A stretch of DNA of 64,000 bases from Salisapilia sapeloensis. Taxonomy: Eukaryota > Oomycota > Peronosporomycetes > Peronosporales > Salisapiliaceae. The notes under the pieces are model-generated. The model was not told the origin of the DNA and did no database searches. It saw only the letters and a list, made by a program, of their open reading frames with translations. The stretch lies in assembly GCA_023334545.1 (NCBI GenBank), contig JAADVB010000030.1, forward strand, positions 1-64,000, in the 5' to 3' direction. A program made the position numbers and the translations under genes. Shown here piece by piece: positions 32,643 to 44,085 of this stretch (positions are counted from its first letter, which is position 1; every line of letters begins with the position of its first letter).

Positions 32643-35600
32643 ATGTCAACGCATGGAAGGACCAAGGAAGACAAGTGTATCTTGGAAAGCATCGTCCAAT
32701 GCGCTCTCAAGCATGGACACCAAGCCACGATAGATCAGCTGAGACTTGTCTTTGACCAATTCTCGGTAGATGACCTGCAGACGCTGGTGTCTTCTTCAGC
32801 TGAACCAGACGCAGTTGTCTACGCTGTGTTATCGAATGTCCATTGTCTGCTCCTGACGCTTACACATACCCACCTTCAACCGGTTATCGAGCCACTGTCT
32901 TGGACTGCATTGCGTCTCGACTTCTTAGCAAAAGGAGAACACATACGGACCAAGATGCAAAGGCGAATGCGAAAAGTAGCCAAAGGAAAGTCATTTTTGC
33001 CGGCTCAAATCAAAAGTGTGCTTGTCAATACCTCTCTCCATCGTTGTGACTATCAAGAAGAAGGATCCGAGATGCAGGACACTTTCTATCCATGTCTGCT
33101 GCGAGTGTATACCAGCTACCATCCGAGTGTAGCGTCACTTGCTGCGTGGACGTACTTGTGCTTGCTCATACCAGCGCTATCCACTTTTCATCTACGAAAA
33201 CCTCACTTTTCTCCTAGCAATCTGCCAGCTTTCGTCGTCAATTCCAGTCCGAGGTTCCCACCTCAGGCTCGACGTATGAATAGTCCGAAAAAAGCTGTGA
33301 GAAAGCTGCTCCCGATAGAACCTCCATCCAATCCAAAGAAGATGCGGATCGCTGTTAAAATCGGATCGCTATATGCACTCGTGCAGTTCCACTCCGAGCT
33401 ACTTCCCAACGACGGCAATCGATCCTTTACTGCTCAAGAGGAATATAAGCTCGTCTGTGGCGTTATGTTCATCGAGCGTCAGTCAAAGACTCGTAAACGC
33501 GAGTCGATAGATCCCTTTAAAGCAAGAATCCAGTGGCAAACACTAGACCTGCCTTCCTTTGCTGCCGATATGTTGACACAAGAGAACCTTCCTATCATAG
33601 CTAGAAAAGCTTTCCTACTGCAATACTCGCAATCGCTACTCTATTCACGGCTCAAGCAGCACCGTGTATCTTCCATCAGCCGTAGTTTGGAAATGCGCGT
33701 GGACATCAAAATAGGTATTGTGGAAATCTCAGCGTACGCAAAGCAGCTCCACCTTTTGGTACTCGGAAGAGCAATCATTTCAGCAGAGTCCACGCTACGT
33801 AGTCTACATATAATGCTCCATGCAAAGCTCGCTATGGAGATTGCTGGATTGAACGATGGTAGCCAGCATCTGCGCTTTTGCATCCATGGTAAATTACTAC
33901 ACATTGACGACGCATTGACTACTAGTGTAGTATCTTGCCTTCCTTTCACCCTCATCTGCCTTACACCGTCCTCAATGAGCGTTACCAAGGCCAGCAAGCG
34001 TGACATCCAGTGTTTCTATCGACAACTCTCGCAGGCAGTTTGGAATGCTAACAAAGTGCTGGATTGCTGTCCTCAAGGTGATATGACACCGCTGAAGTTA
34101 TTCCCCATGCGTCAGCGGATATGTCCAACGTCTATGGATACAATAATAACGATGATGTATGACTGGAAGCTAGTCGAAATGTTTTACCACTTAAAGGATT
34201 CCCAAGTCCTGTACTCGAATATGCCGAAAGCAGCAAAGGTCAAGCGTTTTGACTTTGAGACATTGGATGCCATGCCAGCAGCGTTTCCAGTCCAAGGACC
34301 CAGGATGCCTCGAGAGGTATTTTCTATTCTCATCTATGTTTGCCGTCCTATAGGTGGAGCATTGTATTCTCATTATGACTTTTTGCAGGGATTCCGGCCG
34401 GAGAAGGAGTATCTCCATCCGCTCTATGCTACAGCACATGTAACCTCTAGTACAACTGCAGACATCTATTCGTTTAATGCGCAAGCGCTGCATGAAGTAC
34501 ATGCGATGTTCCAAACGGCAACGCATAAGCTTCGACTAGTACTCTCGGACGTCACGACACTCATCCACGTGACCAGTGTTTGTCGGCATAAAGACCCTCT
34601 ATGTCTATCAATTACGTTTCTACTAGATGAATCCTCTCCATCTGATACGCTACTTTCGCGGAGGGAAGCGTACGTTTGGTATGTTGCTTCCATTAAATAC
34701 CCACACGACCCACTGCGTCGATATCCACCTCCCTGGCTGTGCGACGTGTATAAAAAAGTTTGGCATCCACGACGAGATGTCAGTGACGAAATGAAAGCAA
34801 TTCTACCTACACACTACTTTCACATTCGAGTTCCAGGTAAAGCGCTGGAGACGGATCTGGAGGCCACATTCTGGAGTCGGCAGTGCGACTGGACTCGTTT
34901 CTTCGCTCAAACAGACATTGACAGGGATGTACTGCGACCAGTCTACGATATGCTTTGTAGGTCTCACCCTCCTTCCGATACAATGGATGGCGTCAAATTC
35001 GCCAAGCTCATGCGGGAATGCGGCATCCAGCCAGCTCTGCTTACGATTGGAGAAGTCGCATACGTATTCACAAGTCATGTGCATCCTAACCATATCCATG
35101 AGCTTCGATACCAAGACTTTCGACGCAGCCTCGAGTCCATCACTAGGACATACGTTCGGCGTAAGCGTAGTGCCATTGGTACCCTTGGCTTACACTCGCT
35201 CCTCTTCGATGTTATGATCGAGGCACCTAGTATACAGCCACTATGGCTACGAGTCATTGAAAGCTGGCGGATACAAGCCAAGAAGGAGTTGCTCGTCCAG
35301 ACAGCAGTAACCTACTGTGGTGCAACACGAATCCAGAGTGCTTGGCGCCGATGGTCTGCTTATTCTCAATTCATGAATAGACTAGCTCAGATCAAACGGA
35401 GGTGGAAAGCAGCAGCGTTGATTCAAAGCAAAGCACGTGCGTTTATCCTATCGAAGCGATACCAGAATGCCAGAGTTAGGATCTGGCAGGTCCAAATGCG
35501 CATCAAAGCTCGACATGAACTTCGTATACTGCGTGAGGAACGGAGGATATATATAAATCGAATGCTAAGTCGTCTTCAAATGTGGTTTCGATGTCGCTGT

Positions 35601-37760
35601 CGAATCCTACGTGTGTGGAAAGAGATGCATGCGAAATGGGTAGCAAGGCGTGCTCGCGCCTTAGCCAAAAGGGCACGACATATGTGTTCTCGGGCACTCC
35701 GACTAGAGTCACGAATGTACCTCTTCGTCTTGTATCGAGAGGAGACTAGTGCTGAGGAAATGAAAGACGGTTTTGAAATGGAGATAGTCGATAGCGTCAC
35801 ATCCCAACATACAACATTTCCTATCAACAGCCAAGAACTTAGTAGACTTCTCCAGGAGAGATACGCACCTTTAATAAGTACTATCAACAGCCGAGACTGC
35901 ATTTCGAGTGAGCAGGATGACGTGCAAAAGATGAATAAAGGCTCTTCATCGCTCCAGACTTTTTATGCAATTGTGGAGCGTCTACGTCCACCGAGATGGC
36001 AGTGCGAGGGTCCATTAACTGTACACTACTATCACAATCGCTTCAACACATCGCTTGGAAAGGTATCTTCGCATTATTTTTCATTTTAAATATATATTTA
36101 TACAAGCTACTTGTGATATGTAGCTTTGCTATAGTGGTGCTGTGAAAGCAATGACGACCGAAGGCTGCGTCTATTTGATCGCGAGGATACTACAACGAAT
36201 GGATAGATTTACAATGAAGCTGTACACGCCAGCAACGTCAGAATGGAAACGATGGGACCTGTCGGCATTCTTCTTGTATCGCGTTCTACAGTTCTTTCAG
36301 TATGCAACGCCACCACTCACTCCGGAGGCTCCTATATCCCCAGCACTGCTTTCGGCTGAAGAACACTGCACCATGAACAATCGAGTTTACGCTCTTCTAA
36401 GAGACAAGCGACATAGTCGACACGCCGTTCATTACTTGGTTGGTTACATCGTCGGATATGGAGAGTTAACACCTACGTATCATTTACTTCCAAATGTCCA
36501 AAACGAGCTAAGAAAAGCAGAGGAACAATGTCGTGTGCACCTAGAGTCAAAGTATGCCATTTTCGTCCAAGCATGTGTTCGAAGACGACTTGCCCAGATG
36601 AAACGATACGAACTAGCCAAGGTACAAGCGTCTCTACTTTATCCTATCGTCTAGACTCACCGTAGTACTCATTTCCTTTGTCCTCTAGGCTGCATACAGG
36701 CGGTACTTTGACCGAGACTTGAAGGAGTATCAGTACGTCGATTACCACAGTGGGAGGACGATTCCAGTCCGTGTCGCTTTGCGTAGTCTCTTCCAGCGAG
36801 ACCTTCCTCCTCCATTGGACGAGTGGGTTCCCATGACAGACTACTTTCCATGTACAACAGAGGAGCAAGTGTACTTTAATCCACGTCGAGGAAGCACAAG
36901 TCGATTCAACTTTGAGACCGTACGATCAATACATACGACATACTCGTTCGACAAGATTGCGTCCATCAAGAGCTCATTGTCATGTATGTGCAGGCGGCCA
37001 TGGAGATACAGAGAGGGTATCGACGCCGGATGTGGTTCGGCATCAGCAACTGGAGCTTGGCATACTTGGTCCGAGCGTACATGTACCACTCCAAGCAAGT
37101 GTCTACGATGGAGTACTCTAAGAAGAAGGAGGCGTTGGAAGTACACTTGCTACAGCACCAGGTACTCGAGTACTAGTTTGAATATCAACCTCTATTCGCT
37201 TTAATACTTGCTATCTTGTACTAGTGGAGATCTGCACTAGCGATCTATGAATCTGCCTTGGAGGTACGTCTCCACATGCATTAACTAGATTCCTATCCTG
37301 CCTCATCCGAAAGCAGTTACTCCCTCACGACCCTCCGCTCGTCATCGGACTAGGAACACTCCTCATCTACTCATGCCAGTACCCCATCCTCCAGTCGTAC
37401 AAGCGTGGCTGCGACCTCGTATCTAGCATCGACACCGACGCCAACAGACAAGTCATCTCCGACCTCGAAGACTACTACTACACCTGGAGCATCTTCCTCG
37501 ACCCGACGAGCTCCGAGGTAGACGTCTACGATCGATAAACGAGCACAGCAACTAACATAGAAGTAGGCTCTCGCCCAGTACGCCGTCTTCCTCCAGTACG
37601 TCCGTCGAGATAAGCTCAAGGTAGCCGTCTATCGTATATTACATCTCGCCCACTCACACGTCCCTAGGCCAGCACACTCTACCGCCGCGCGCTCTCCATC
37701 GACAGCCACAACGACTACGCTCTAACCAACTACAGGCGTCTCCTATCTCCATCTACATAG
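32643..37760 (+). CDS. Large IQ-motif protein with TPR-like C-terminus
   Basis: Eight exons: 32643..36062, 36124..36621, 36689..36919, 36973..37161, 37225..37263, 37317..37517, 37567..37620, 37668..37760 (4725 nt, 1574 aa). The frame is also open upstream to 32577. The 36920-36972 intron is forced by a frame change and uses a weak AAGAG acceptor. The first 880 residues have no known domain; one segment (PVYDMLCRSHPPSDTMDGVKF) could be a degenerate EF-hand. IQ-like motifs start near residue 895 (ATRIQSAWRRWSAYSQF; AALIQSKARAFILSKRY) and recur at the exon 2-4 products (EIQRGYRRRMW). The C-terminus reads as TPR-like helices (LAQYAVFLQYV; STLYRRALSIDSHNDYAL). It is probably a calmodulin-binding scaffold. 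Its stop lies 42 bp from the convergent neighbour's stop. Confidence 0.75.
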
Positions 37761-37802
37761 CCAAAGGACACGAATGAACTCCCGACCAGTCACCACTTGC
37801 CT

Positions 37803-40800
37803 TCATTCCTCTCCTCTACACACGCGCTCGACGCCTCGTAGCACTTGCTGTGCCACCACCACCATCGGACTCTTCCTCTTCGACGACAGCAACGACACTT
37901 GACGACGGACTCCTTCGCTCGTCACGACATCCACGTACGCCTTCATCTCGGACACAGACGCACAGAGGCAGACAGACCGGAGGAGCTGGAGCTGCGCCAT
38001 CTGGATGGCTAGAGGACTCGACTCGGATGCCAGAGGGGTCAGAGCCATGCGGACGGCCGGATGCAGCTTGAGGCTGTCCATGGAGGCCACGGCTTTCTCC
38101 AGGAACGACAGGAGGAAGGGGTTGAGGCCTCCTTGATGGCGTCGGCACGACCAGAGCTCTCGTTGGAGGAAGACAAGAGTGTCGTCCAGAGCCTCCGGGT
38201 GTGTCTCTAGTAGCGACACTAGCAAGCTACTGCATGTGGAGGTGGAGGGGGTGGTGCTCTTGTCCTGTCCGCAGCCGCAGCAGAGGCTGGTGCAGGTGCG
38301 GAGGAGAGACGCGATGACGAGTGGACCGGCGGGAGTAACGCGGGTACCAAGGGTCTGGAGGATGTTCATGGACGTACGAGACGCTTCTTTCGCGCCATGG
38401 ACACTGTAAAGGACCAAGCGCTCGACGACATGCTGTCGGTACCACTCCGTCGCATACGTTGCGTCAATATGCTCGATAATGGACGATATAGTGTCCAGGA
38501 GTACGAGTTGGTGTGATTGAAGACATTGCAGACGACTTACGAGGAAAGAGACGATCGTCTTGCTTCCCAAGAGCTTGTCGACAGCGGCTTTCCTATCTCC
38601 AGAAGCTTTACACAGGAGTTGGATGGATCGAAAGGCGTTCATGGCAGCCTCGTCATTTGCTCTGGATGTGGCACTGGCATCGACAGCTTCATCTTTGTCT
38701 TGGATGCATGACACAGCGGACGGACGACTGAGGTACGCAGACAGAATATTCTTCATCGCCACAACCGGTGCTTCTGGATCTCCAGAGCATGCATGGAAGA
38801 GACCAGAGACACTGGATGCCAGCAAGGGTTCTCGAATGGCATCGTCCGACGGCAGAAGGAGCTTTACTACGTCCTGATATCGGACCAAGAGCGACGGGAT
38901 GGACAAGTAGCCTCGGACGTCATCTACATGAGACAAGTAGAGTGAACACAGGCGCTGGATGAAGAGGCGGAAGGCGCCCAGCGTCTGCGGATGGCCTTCC
39001 AACAAGTGTGAAGCCTTGGTGGCGTTACGACGGTCGACAGTCACCGATAGCAGGCTATAAATATATCTCCATGGAACAGAAATCGGATACGCGTCCGTCT
39101 TGCACCATGTACGCATCCACGCCGAGACAAAGGCAGATGCAGTGGCATCTTCGCACGACTGCAGCAGTCGGAGGAGCCACTGCACATTGCCTATGATGTC
39201 CTTGGTCGAGTGCTTGTCCACGAGTGCATGCACATCTTCACTCGATGTCAGACCAGTCGCATCCGTCTTCAGCGCTAAAAACGCTCGAGACGCTTCTTCC
39301 CACTCTTCCTTTGGTACTCCGCCGAAAACCATGGAGGAGTATTTCTCCAACAGCAACGTCAGCAGCGTACACCGTTGTTCCTTCGCAAAAGGAGCATGTA
39401 GGATGAAACTCAGGATATGATTACTGAACCACTTGGTCTTCTTCACGCTCATTTTCATCGAGCACGGAACGACTTTGGCTACGAGTGCTTTGAACGCGTC
39501 GTGAGGCTTGGCGTTTGATCGCTGATCCATCCATTCTTGACACAATGACGACGATGCAGACGTTGACGCGTGGGTGAAGAAGAGGACGGTTGCTTCGTGA
39601 AAGGCTATCGAGTCGCACACGGCCGGCAGGTCTACAATCGTCCCATCGAGTAAGACCAAGCGGACAAACGACGTAGCAAGTGGACATAAAGGGGAATTAG
39701 AGCTTCGCGCGACAGTCTTCTCGTCTTCAATGAGCTCGAATACTTGGTGCCCAGCATCCAGGACGTGCCACGCCTGCTCCTCACTCGTCTTTATCGTGTT
39801 CGCCTGCGTCCAAGAGTTGAGCAAGTGCATCCATAGACTGTCCGTGACTTGACGACTGCACTGTCGAGCGCATGCGGCAATCCATGGACTCAAGACGAAC
39901 TTGTGCGTGTTGTCCTCTACAAGACATCGCAACAGTGTTAAGCAAGCAGTGTCATGACTCGATCGGTCTTGAGAATGCGCGTACGATGGGTCGCATCGAC
40001 GAGCGAAGGCCTGGATGATCGGGTACTTGTCGGCCGTGGCCGAGTCGCCTGCTTTGCGCAGTTTGTCCACCATCGGACGCAGCAGTTCTCGCATGAGCTC
40101 CGGCCGCTTGAATAGAAATCGTACTAGTACCTCATCGAGGATCGTGGCGTGGGCACACGGGTAGTAAGCGGTGAGCAGAGTCGTGATCTCGTGCAAAAAG
40201 TCAGCGTCAAAGCCAGCACGCCGCAGCCACTGGCGTACATGCTGCTGAACGACGCGTGCGAGGAACGACTGATTGATGCGTGCGTCGAGTCTTTCCACGA
40301 GCCCCTGTGGCACGAGTTTGACGCTATCTACGCCGTACCGCATCCAGAGCTCACCTTCATCTAGCTTGTCTCTGTCGTCCGACAGCTTCTTCCGGCTGAA
40401 AGCGAAACGGCTATAGGCGTCGCCTCGTCTTCTCCTCTTATGCCCAGATCCGTGCTTGCCACCATTCGGCCGCTCACTCTTCTCTGCCTTGGCAGCAACA
40501 AAGTCAGCCACGGAAACGATCTTATCAGTTGAAAACGACGGCGTCGTTGGCGTTCCACTTCCGCCATCTCCAGCATGCAACAAGGCATTCACATCACTCT
40601 GTCGAGCCCTCCCTTTACCGTTCGTATGTAAACTCGTTTCGGTTTTTTGCTCCGTGGTAAAGCTCGTACTAGTCGAAGATGGGACACTCGACACAAAGTG
40701 TCCATCCACGTGTTCACTCGTCGCTCCGTTCTTCGGACTGGACACGTCGACCATGTCGTCTTGCGCATTCAAGATCTCGGCACCACCAACGCGCAAAGGC

Positions 40801-41057
40801 GGCGTTACCGCCAACGTTGCAGTCGCGCGCGGTGGATCCTGCGTTTTGTTCCAATGTTCACCTGGAGCACTTCGTTGCTTCCTCTTGCGTCCGTCCGTCT
40901 CCTTCTTACTTCTATGTGTCCTCCTGCTCTTCGGAGGCGAGTCCGCCCCATGCGCCATCCGAGCGTGCGGGAGGATGCGCTTGTTTCGGTTGACGGCAAC
41001 TTTGGAAATGACCCAAAGCGCTCGGACCGCTCTTCCTTCTCCACTCGATGCCACCAA
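37803..41057 (-). CDS. Large helical-repeat protein, unrecognised
   Basis: Single exon, 1084 codons. Met34 (40958, MAHGADSPPKSRRTHRSKK) may be the true start. The first 220 residues are low-complexity and strongly basic (KKETDGRKRKQR; GHKRRRRGDAYSR), suggesting nuclear localisation. The remainder is almost wholly alpha-helical with Leu-rich amphipathic pairs, as in HEAT/ARM alpha-solenoids (for example LHEITTLLTAYYPC; LMRELLRPMVDKLRK). No catalytic motif is seen. It could be a ribosome-biogenesis, Integrator-like or DNA-repair scaffold. I cannot choose between these by eye. Confidence 0.75.
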   Translation of the reverse strand: MVASSGEGRAVRALWVISKVAVNRNKRILPHARMAHGADSPPKSRRTHRSKKETDGRKRKQRSAPGEHWNKTQDPPRATATLAVTPPLRVGGAEILNAQDDMVDVSSPKNGATSEHVDGHFVSSVPSSTSTSFTTEQKTETSLHTNGKGRARQSDVNALLHAGDGGSGTPTTPSFSTDKIVSVADFVAAKAEKSERPNGGKHGSGHKRRRRGDAYSRFAFSRKKLSDDRDKLDEGELWMRYGVDSVKLVPQGLVERLDARINQSFLARVVQQHVRQWLRRAGFDADFLHEITTLLTAYYPCAHATILDEVLVRFLFKRPELMRELLRPMVDKLRKAGDSATADKYPIIQAFARRCDPSYAHSQDRSSHDTACLTLLRCLVEDNTHKFVLSPWIAACARQCSRQVTDSLWMHLLNSWTQANTIKTSEEQAWHVLDAGHQVFELIEDEKTVARSSNSPLCPLATSFVRLVLLDGTIVDLPAVCDSIAFHEATVLFFTHASTSASSSLCQEWMDQRSNAKPHDAFKALVAKVVPCSMKMSVKKTKWFSNHILSFILHAPFAKEQRCTLLTLLLEKYSSMVFGGVPKEEWEEASRAFLALKTDATGLTSSEDVHALVDKHSTKDIIGNVQWLLRLLQSCEDATASAFVSAWMRTWCKTDAYPISVPWRYIYSLLSVTVDRRNATKASHLLEGHPQTLGAFRLFIQRLCSLYLSHVDDVRGYLSIPSLLVRYQDVVKLLLPSDDAIREPLLASSVSGLFHACSGDPEAPVVAMKNILSAYLSRPSAVSCIQDKDEAVDASATSRANDEAAMNAFRSIQLLCKASGDRKAAVDKLLGSKTIVSFLVSRLQCLQSHQLVLLDTISSIIEHIDATYATEWYRQHVVERLVLYSVHGAKEASRTSMNILQTLGTRVTPAGPLVIASLLRTCTSLCCGCGQDKSTTPSTSTCSSLLVSLLETHPEALDDTLVFLQRELWSCRRHQGGLNPFLLSFLEKAVASMDSLKLHPAVRMALTPLASESSPLAIQMAQLQLLRSVCLCASVSEMKAYVDVVTSEGVRRQVSLLSSKRKSPMVVVAQQVLRGVERVCRGEE

Positions 41058-41238
41058 CCCACTTGTCGGAGTGGCAGTCTATGGAACGTCAACCTCTGCT
41101 TTCTCCACAGGAAGCCACGCTGGATGCTAGAGTGGTGGTGGATGGCAGTATGTGGAAAGTCAACTAAAGAAGGAGAAGAGCTCGATGGGAGCTAGGTAGA
41201 CAAGTAGACGAGTACGTAGCTAAGTGGTCACTAGAGTT

Positions 41239-42738
41239 TTATTCGTTCTGAATGCACTGTTCGACGGTACGGACGGTGGACGCCAATTTGTTCACCGTCT
41301 CGACGTACTCTGCCTCGGGGTCCGAGTCAAACACGATGCCGCCGCCGGCTTGGCAGTACGCCCGCCCGCGCTTCGTCACGATCGTACGGATCGCGATGGC
41401 CGTGTCGAGGCAGCCATTAAAGCTGACGTACCCGACGCTGCCACCGTAGACACCTCGTCGTTCCTTTTCCAAGGAGCAAATGAGCTCCAGCGCCTTGACT
41501 TTCGGCGCGCCGGACAAGGTGCCAGCGGGAAACATGGCGCGGTAGGCGTCGTACACGGTGCGGTCGTCTCGTAAAAGCCCCGTGACGACTGACACGAGGT
41601 GGATGACGTGCGAGTACTTTTCCACCTGCAAGAGCTTCTCGACACGCACCGATCCTGGGTGTGCGACTCGTCCGACGTCATTTCGACCCAAGTCCACGAG
41701 CATAATGTGTTCCGCGCGTTCCTTTTCATCTTCTAACAAATCCTTGGCGAGCGCATCGTCCTCAGCGTCCGTCTTGCCTCGCTTCCGCGTGCCGGCGATG
41801 GGGTGCGTCTCGACCTTGCGCTCTTCGTCGACCTTGACGAGCATCTCGGGCGACGCGCCGACGACCTGGAGCTCGTCTCCGCACTCGAGGTAGAACATGT
41901 AGGGCGACGGGTTGATCATGCGCATCTGGCGGTACAAGTCGAGCGGACTGACGGTCTCCGGGAGGTCGATCGCCAGTCGCTGCGACGGCACGGCCTGGAA
42001 GATATCTCCGTCGACAATGTGCTGCTTGAGCTCCGACACGAACTGCATGTAGCCTTGCTTCCCGACGTTGGAGGACGCTTCGAGGTCGACGGGTGCATAG
42101 TCCTTTGGCGCCTTCGTGGGCGCTTCGCGAGACAGCGGCTGGTCGAGCATGGTCTTGACGTCGAGGATCTTGTTTTTTGCGTCTTGATACGCTGCCTCGA
42201 GGTCGTGCGTGTCGAGACGGCAGTGCGAGACGATCTTGAGCGTGTGGAAGACATGGTCGAAGATGACAACCGTGTCGAAGAACATGTAGAGGCTCTCTGG
42301 GATCTGCAGCACATCCTCCTGGGCGTCCACCACGGGCGCTACTCTCGGCTCAAAGTGCTTAATCGCGTCAAAGCTGCAGTAGCCGACGGCGCCGCCCGTG
42401 AGCGGAACCTGGAGCTCCGGTAGAGAAGCAGCTCGGAACGCTTGCATCTCCTTTTCTAGATTCTTGAGCGGGTCTCCCTGGACCTCTTGGTCGTCTCCAG
42501 TCTTGACGATCTTGAACGGGTTGCTCCCGATGAAGGAAAAGCGAGCGATGCGTTCGCCAGGCGCGACGCTCTCGAGCAAAAAGCAGTGCGACGTGTGCTG
42601 TCGGAGTTTGAGCAAGACGCTCACGGGAGTGTCTAGATCCGCCACGCCGTCCATGTAGACCGGCATGAGGTTCTTGTCGGCATGCTCTGGCTGGGTCTGC
42701 AGCGCTCGCACGCGCTCCAGTGATGGTTCGAGCTTCAT
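41239..42738 (-). CDS. trpE: Anthranilate synthase component I
   Basis: 499 aa from the ATG at 42738. The frame is open to 42795, adding 19 residues of no conserved character. An N-terminal tryptophan-binding region (LLESVAPGERIARFSFIG; LES is the feedback site motif) is followed by the chorismate-utilising domain: YMFYLECGDELQVVGASPEM, IAGTRKRG, DLGRNDVGRV, and a C-terminal block beginning GTLSGAPKVKALELI and ending with GGGIVFDSD. All are diagnostic for TrpE. It converts chorismate plus ammonia to anthranilate, the first step of tryptophan synthesis. No glutamine amidotransferase (TrpG) is fused, so that subunit must be elsewhere. Confidence 0.96.
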   Translation of the reverse strand: MKLEPSLERVRALQTQPEHADKNLMPVYMDGVADLDTPVSVLLKLRQHTSHCFLLESVAPGERIARFSFIGSNPFKIVKTGDDQEVQGDPLKNLEKEMQAFRAASLPELQVPLTGGAVGYCSFDAIKHFEPRVAPVVDAQEDVLQIPESLYMFFDTVVIFDHVFHTLKIVSHCRLDTHDLEAAYQDAKNKILDVKTMLDQPLSREAPTKAPKDYAPVDLEASSNVGKQGYMQFVSELKQHIVDGDIFQAVPSQRLAIDLPETVSPLDLYRQMRMINPSPYMFYLECGDELQVVGASPEMLVKVDEERKVETHPIAGTRKRGKTDAEDDALAKDLLEDEKERAEHIMLVDLGRNDVGRVAHPGSVRVEKLLQVEKYSHVIHLVSVVTGLLRDDRTVYDAYRAMFPAGTLSGAPKVKALELICSLEKERRGVYGGSVGYVSFNGCLDTAIAIRTIVTKRGRAYCQAGGGIVFDSDPEAEYVETVNKLASTVRTVEQCIQNE

Positions 42739-43081
42739 CTTGGCTTGCAATATGCTCGGATGATGGGTGTTTTTAATGTGGACCGCGTTGTCCAAGGACG
42801 GAAGCTCACCACCGCAGAGGCGGATTCCAGTAAACTAGCGACCATCAGATTCTTCCGATGGCGTTCCGAGTCCATAGCTGGCTCTAGGTTGGAGGAAGCT
42901 TTATACTGGTACACTTCCTATAACACACCTTGGACAAGGGTACAAGGACCTCGGATGATGGACTAAATAGCCGGTACACGTGGGCATAGTAAAAAGAAGA
43001 TAAATAAAGTGGTCATTTGTAGAGAAAGAGGTGGGTACAGATGATATTCTTGAAAGGCGTACCTGCTACCGAGTGCTCGAG

Positions 43082-44051
43082 ATGTCGCGCTTCCTGGCCG
43101 AACCGCTTACGGAAAAGTCGTCGGAGGATGTGTCTGGCAACGGACTCGCCATTGGCAAGTCATCCATGCAAGGATGGCGAGATACGATGGAGGTACACCT
43201 ACATCATCCGCCCTCGAAAGCTCCTACTGACTCGATCCAATAGGACCAAGACCTCATCCAGCTACCTCTCCATCCGTCCACGCCGGACATTACACTTGTC
43301 GCTGTCTTTGACGGCCACGGAGGAGCCTCCATCTCCCAAGCCATGTACAATCCCTATCAACTACCTGTAACACCTGCCTAACGCCTGCTCTAGTGCCAAC
43401 GAGATTGTCGATCACATCGTCCGGACGGAGGAGTTCAAGACGGATCCGCGCTCACCCGAGTCGCTCGCGGCCGCGCTCTGTAAGGGTTTCCTATCGGCCG
43501 ACTCGTCTCTCCAGCACAATCCGGATTTCGCGTCCAAAACCGATGAGATCGGCTCCACGGGCCTCGTCGCGCTCCTGACGCCGTCCCACGTCCTCAGCGC
43601 CAACGTCGGCGACTCGCGTGCGATCCTGAGTCTCAAATCCGGCGCTGTCGAACAGCTCTCGCTCGACCATAAGCCCGACATGGAGCTCGAGCGCCAGCGT
43701 ATCTTCGCGGCCGGCGGCACCGTCTTCCGCGGTCGCGTCTGCGGCGGTGTCGCCGTCTCTCGCAGCTTCGGTGACTTTTGGTTCAAACGGAACGAAGAGC
43801 TCGCAGCGCACCAGCAGCTCGTGACGGCCGAGCCGTGCATCGGTATCCACAAGCGCCGGTCGGACGACCACTTTCTTCTCTTGGCGTGCGACGGCATCTT
43901 CGACGTCATGTCCAACGACCAGCTCGTGGCCTTCGTCCAGAGCAAGGCGGCGAGGACCAAGAGTCCCAGCGCCGTCTGCGAAGCTCTACTGGACGAGTGT
44001 CTGCGTAAAGGCAGCCGTGATAACATGAGCGCCGTGCTCGTGCTCTTTTAA
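43082..44051 (+). CDS. PP2C-type protein phosphatase
   Basis: Three exons: 43082..43192, 43244..43344 and 43394..44051 (870 nt, 289 aa), matching a minimal PP2C catalytic domain. Metal-binding and signature motifs are intact and in order: RDTMED across the first splice junction, VFDGHGG, STGLVALL, ANVGDSRAIL, LSLDHKPD, GGVAVSRSFGD, LACDGIFDVMS and DNMSAVLV. It should be a Mn/Mg-dependent Ser/Thr phosphatase. No targeting peptide or extra domain is visible. The stop is only 34 bp before the reductase ATG on the same strand, leaving almost no room for a separate promoter. Confidence 0.95.
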
Positions 44052-44085
44052 ATACATCTCGACCGTCCATTTTCTCTCTTTATCC

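Noticed and set aside
40456-41130. 224-codon plus-strand ORF
   Set aside because: Reverse-strand shadow of the N-terminal low-complexity part of the 1084-aa solenoid gene.
41803-42423. 206-codon plus-strand ORF
   Set aside because: Antisense to TrpE, whose conserved motifs lie on the other strand. It results from high third-position GC.
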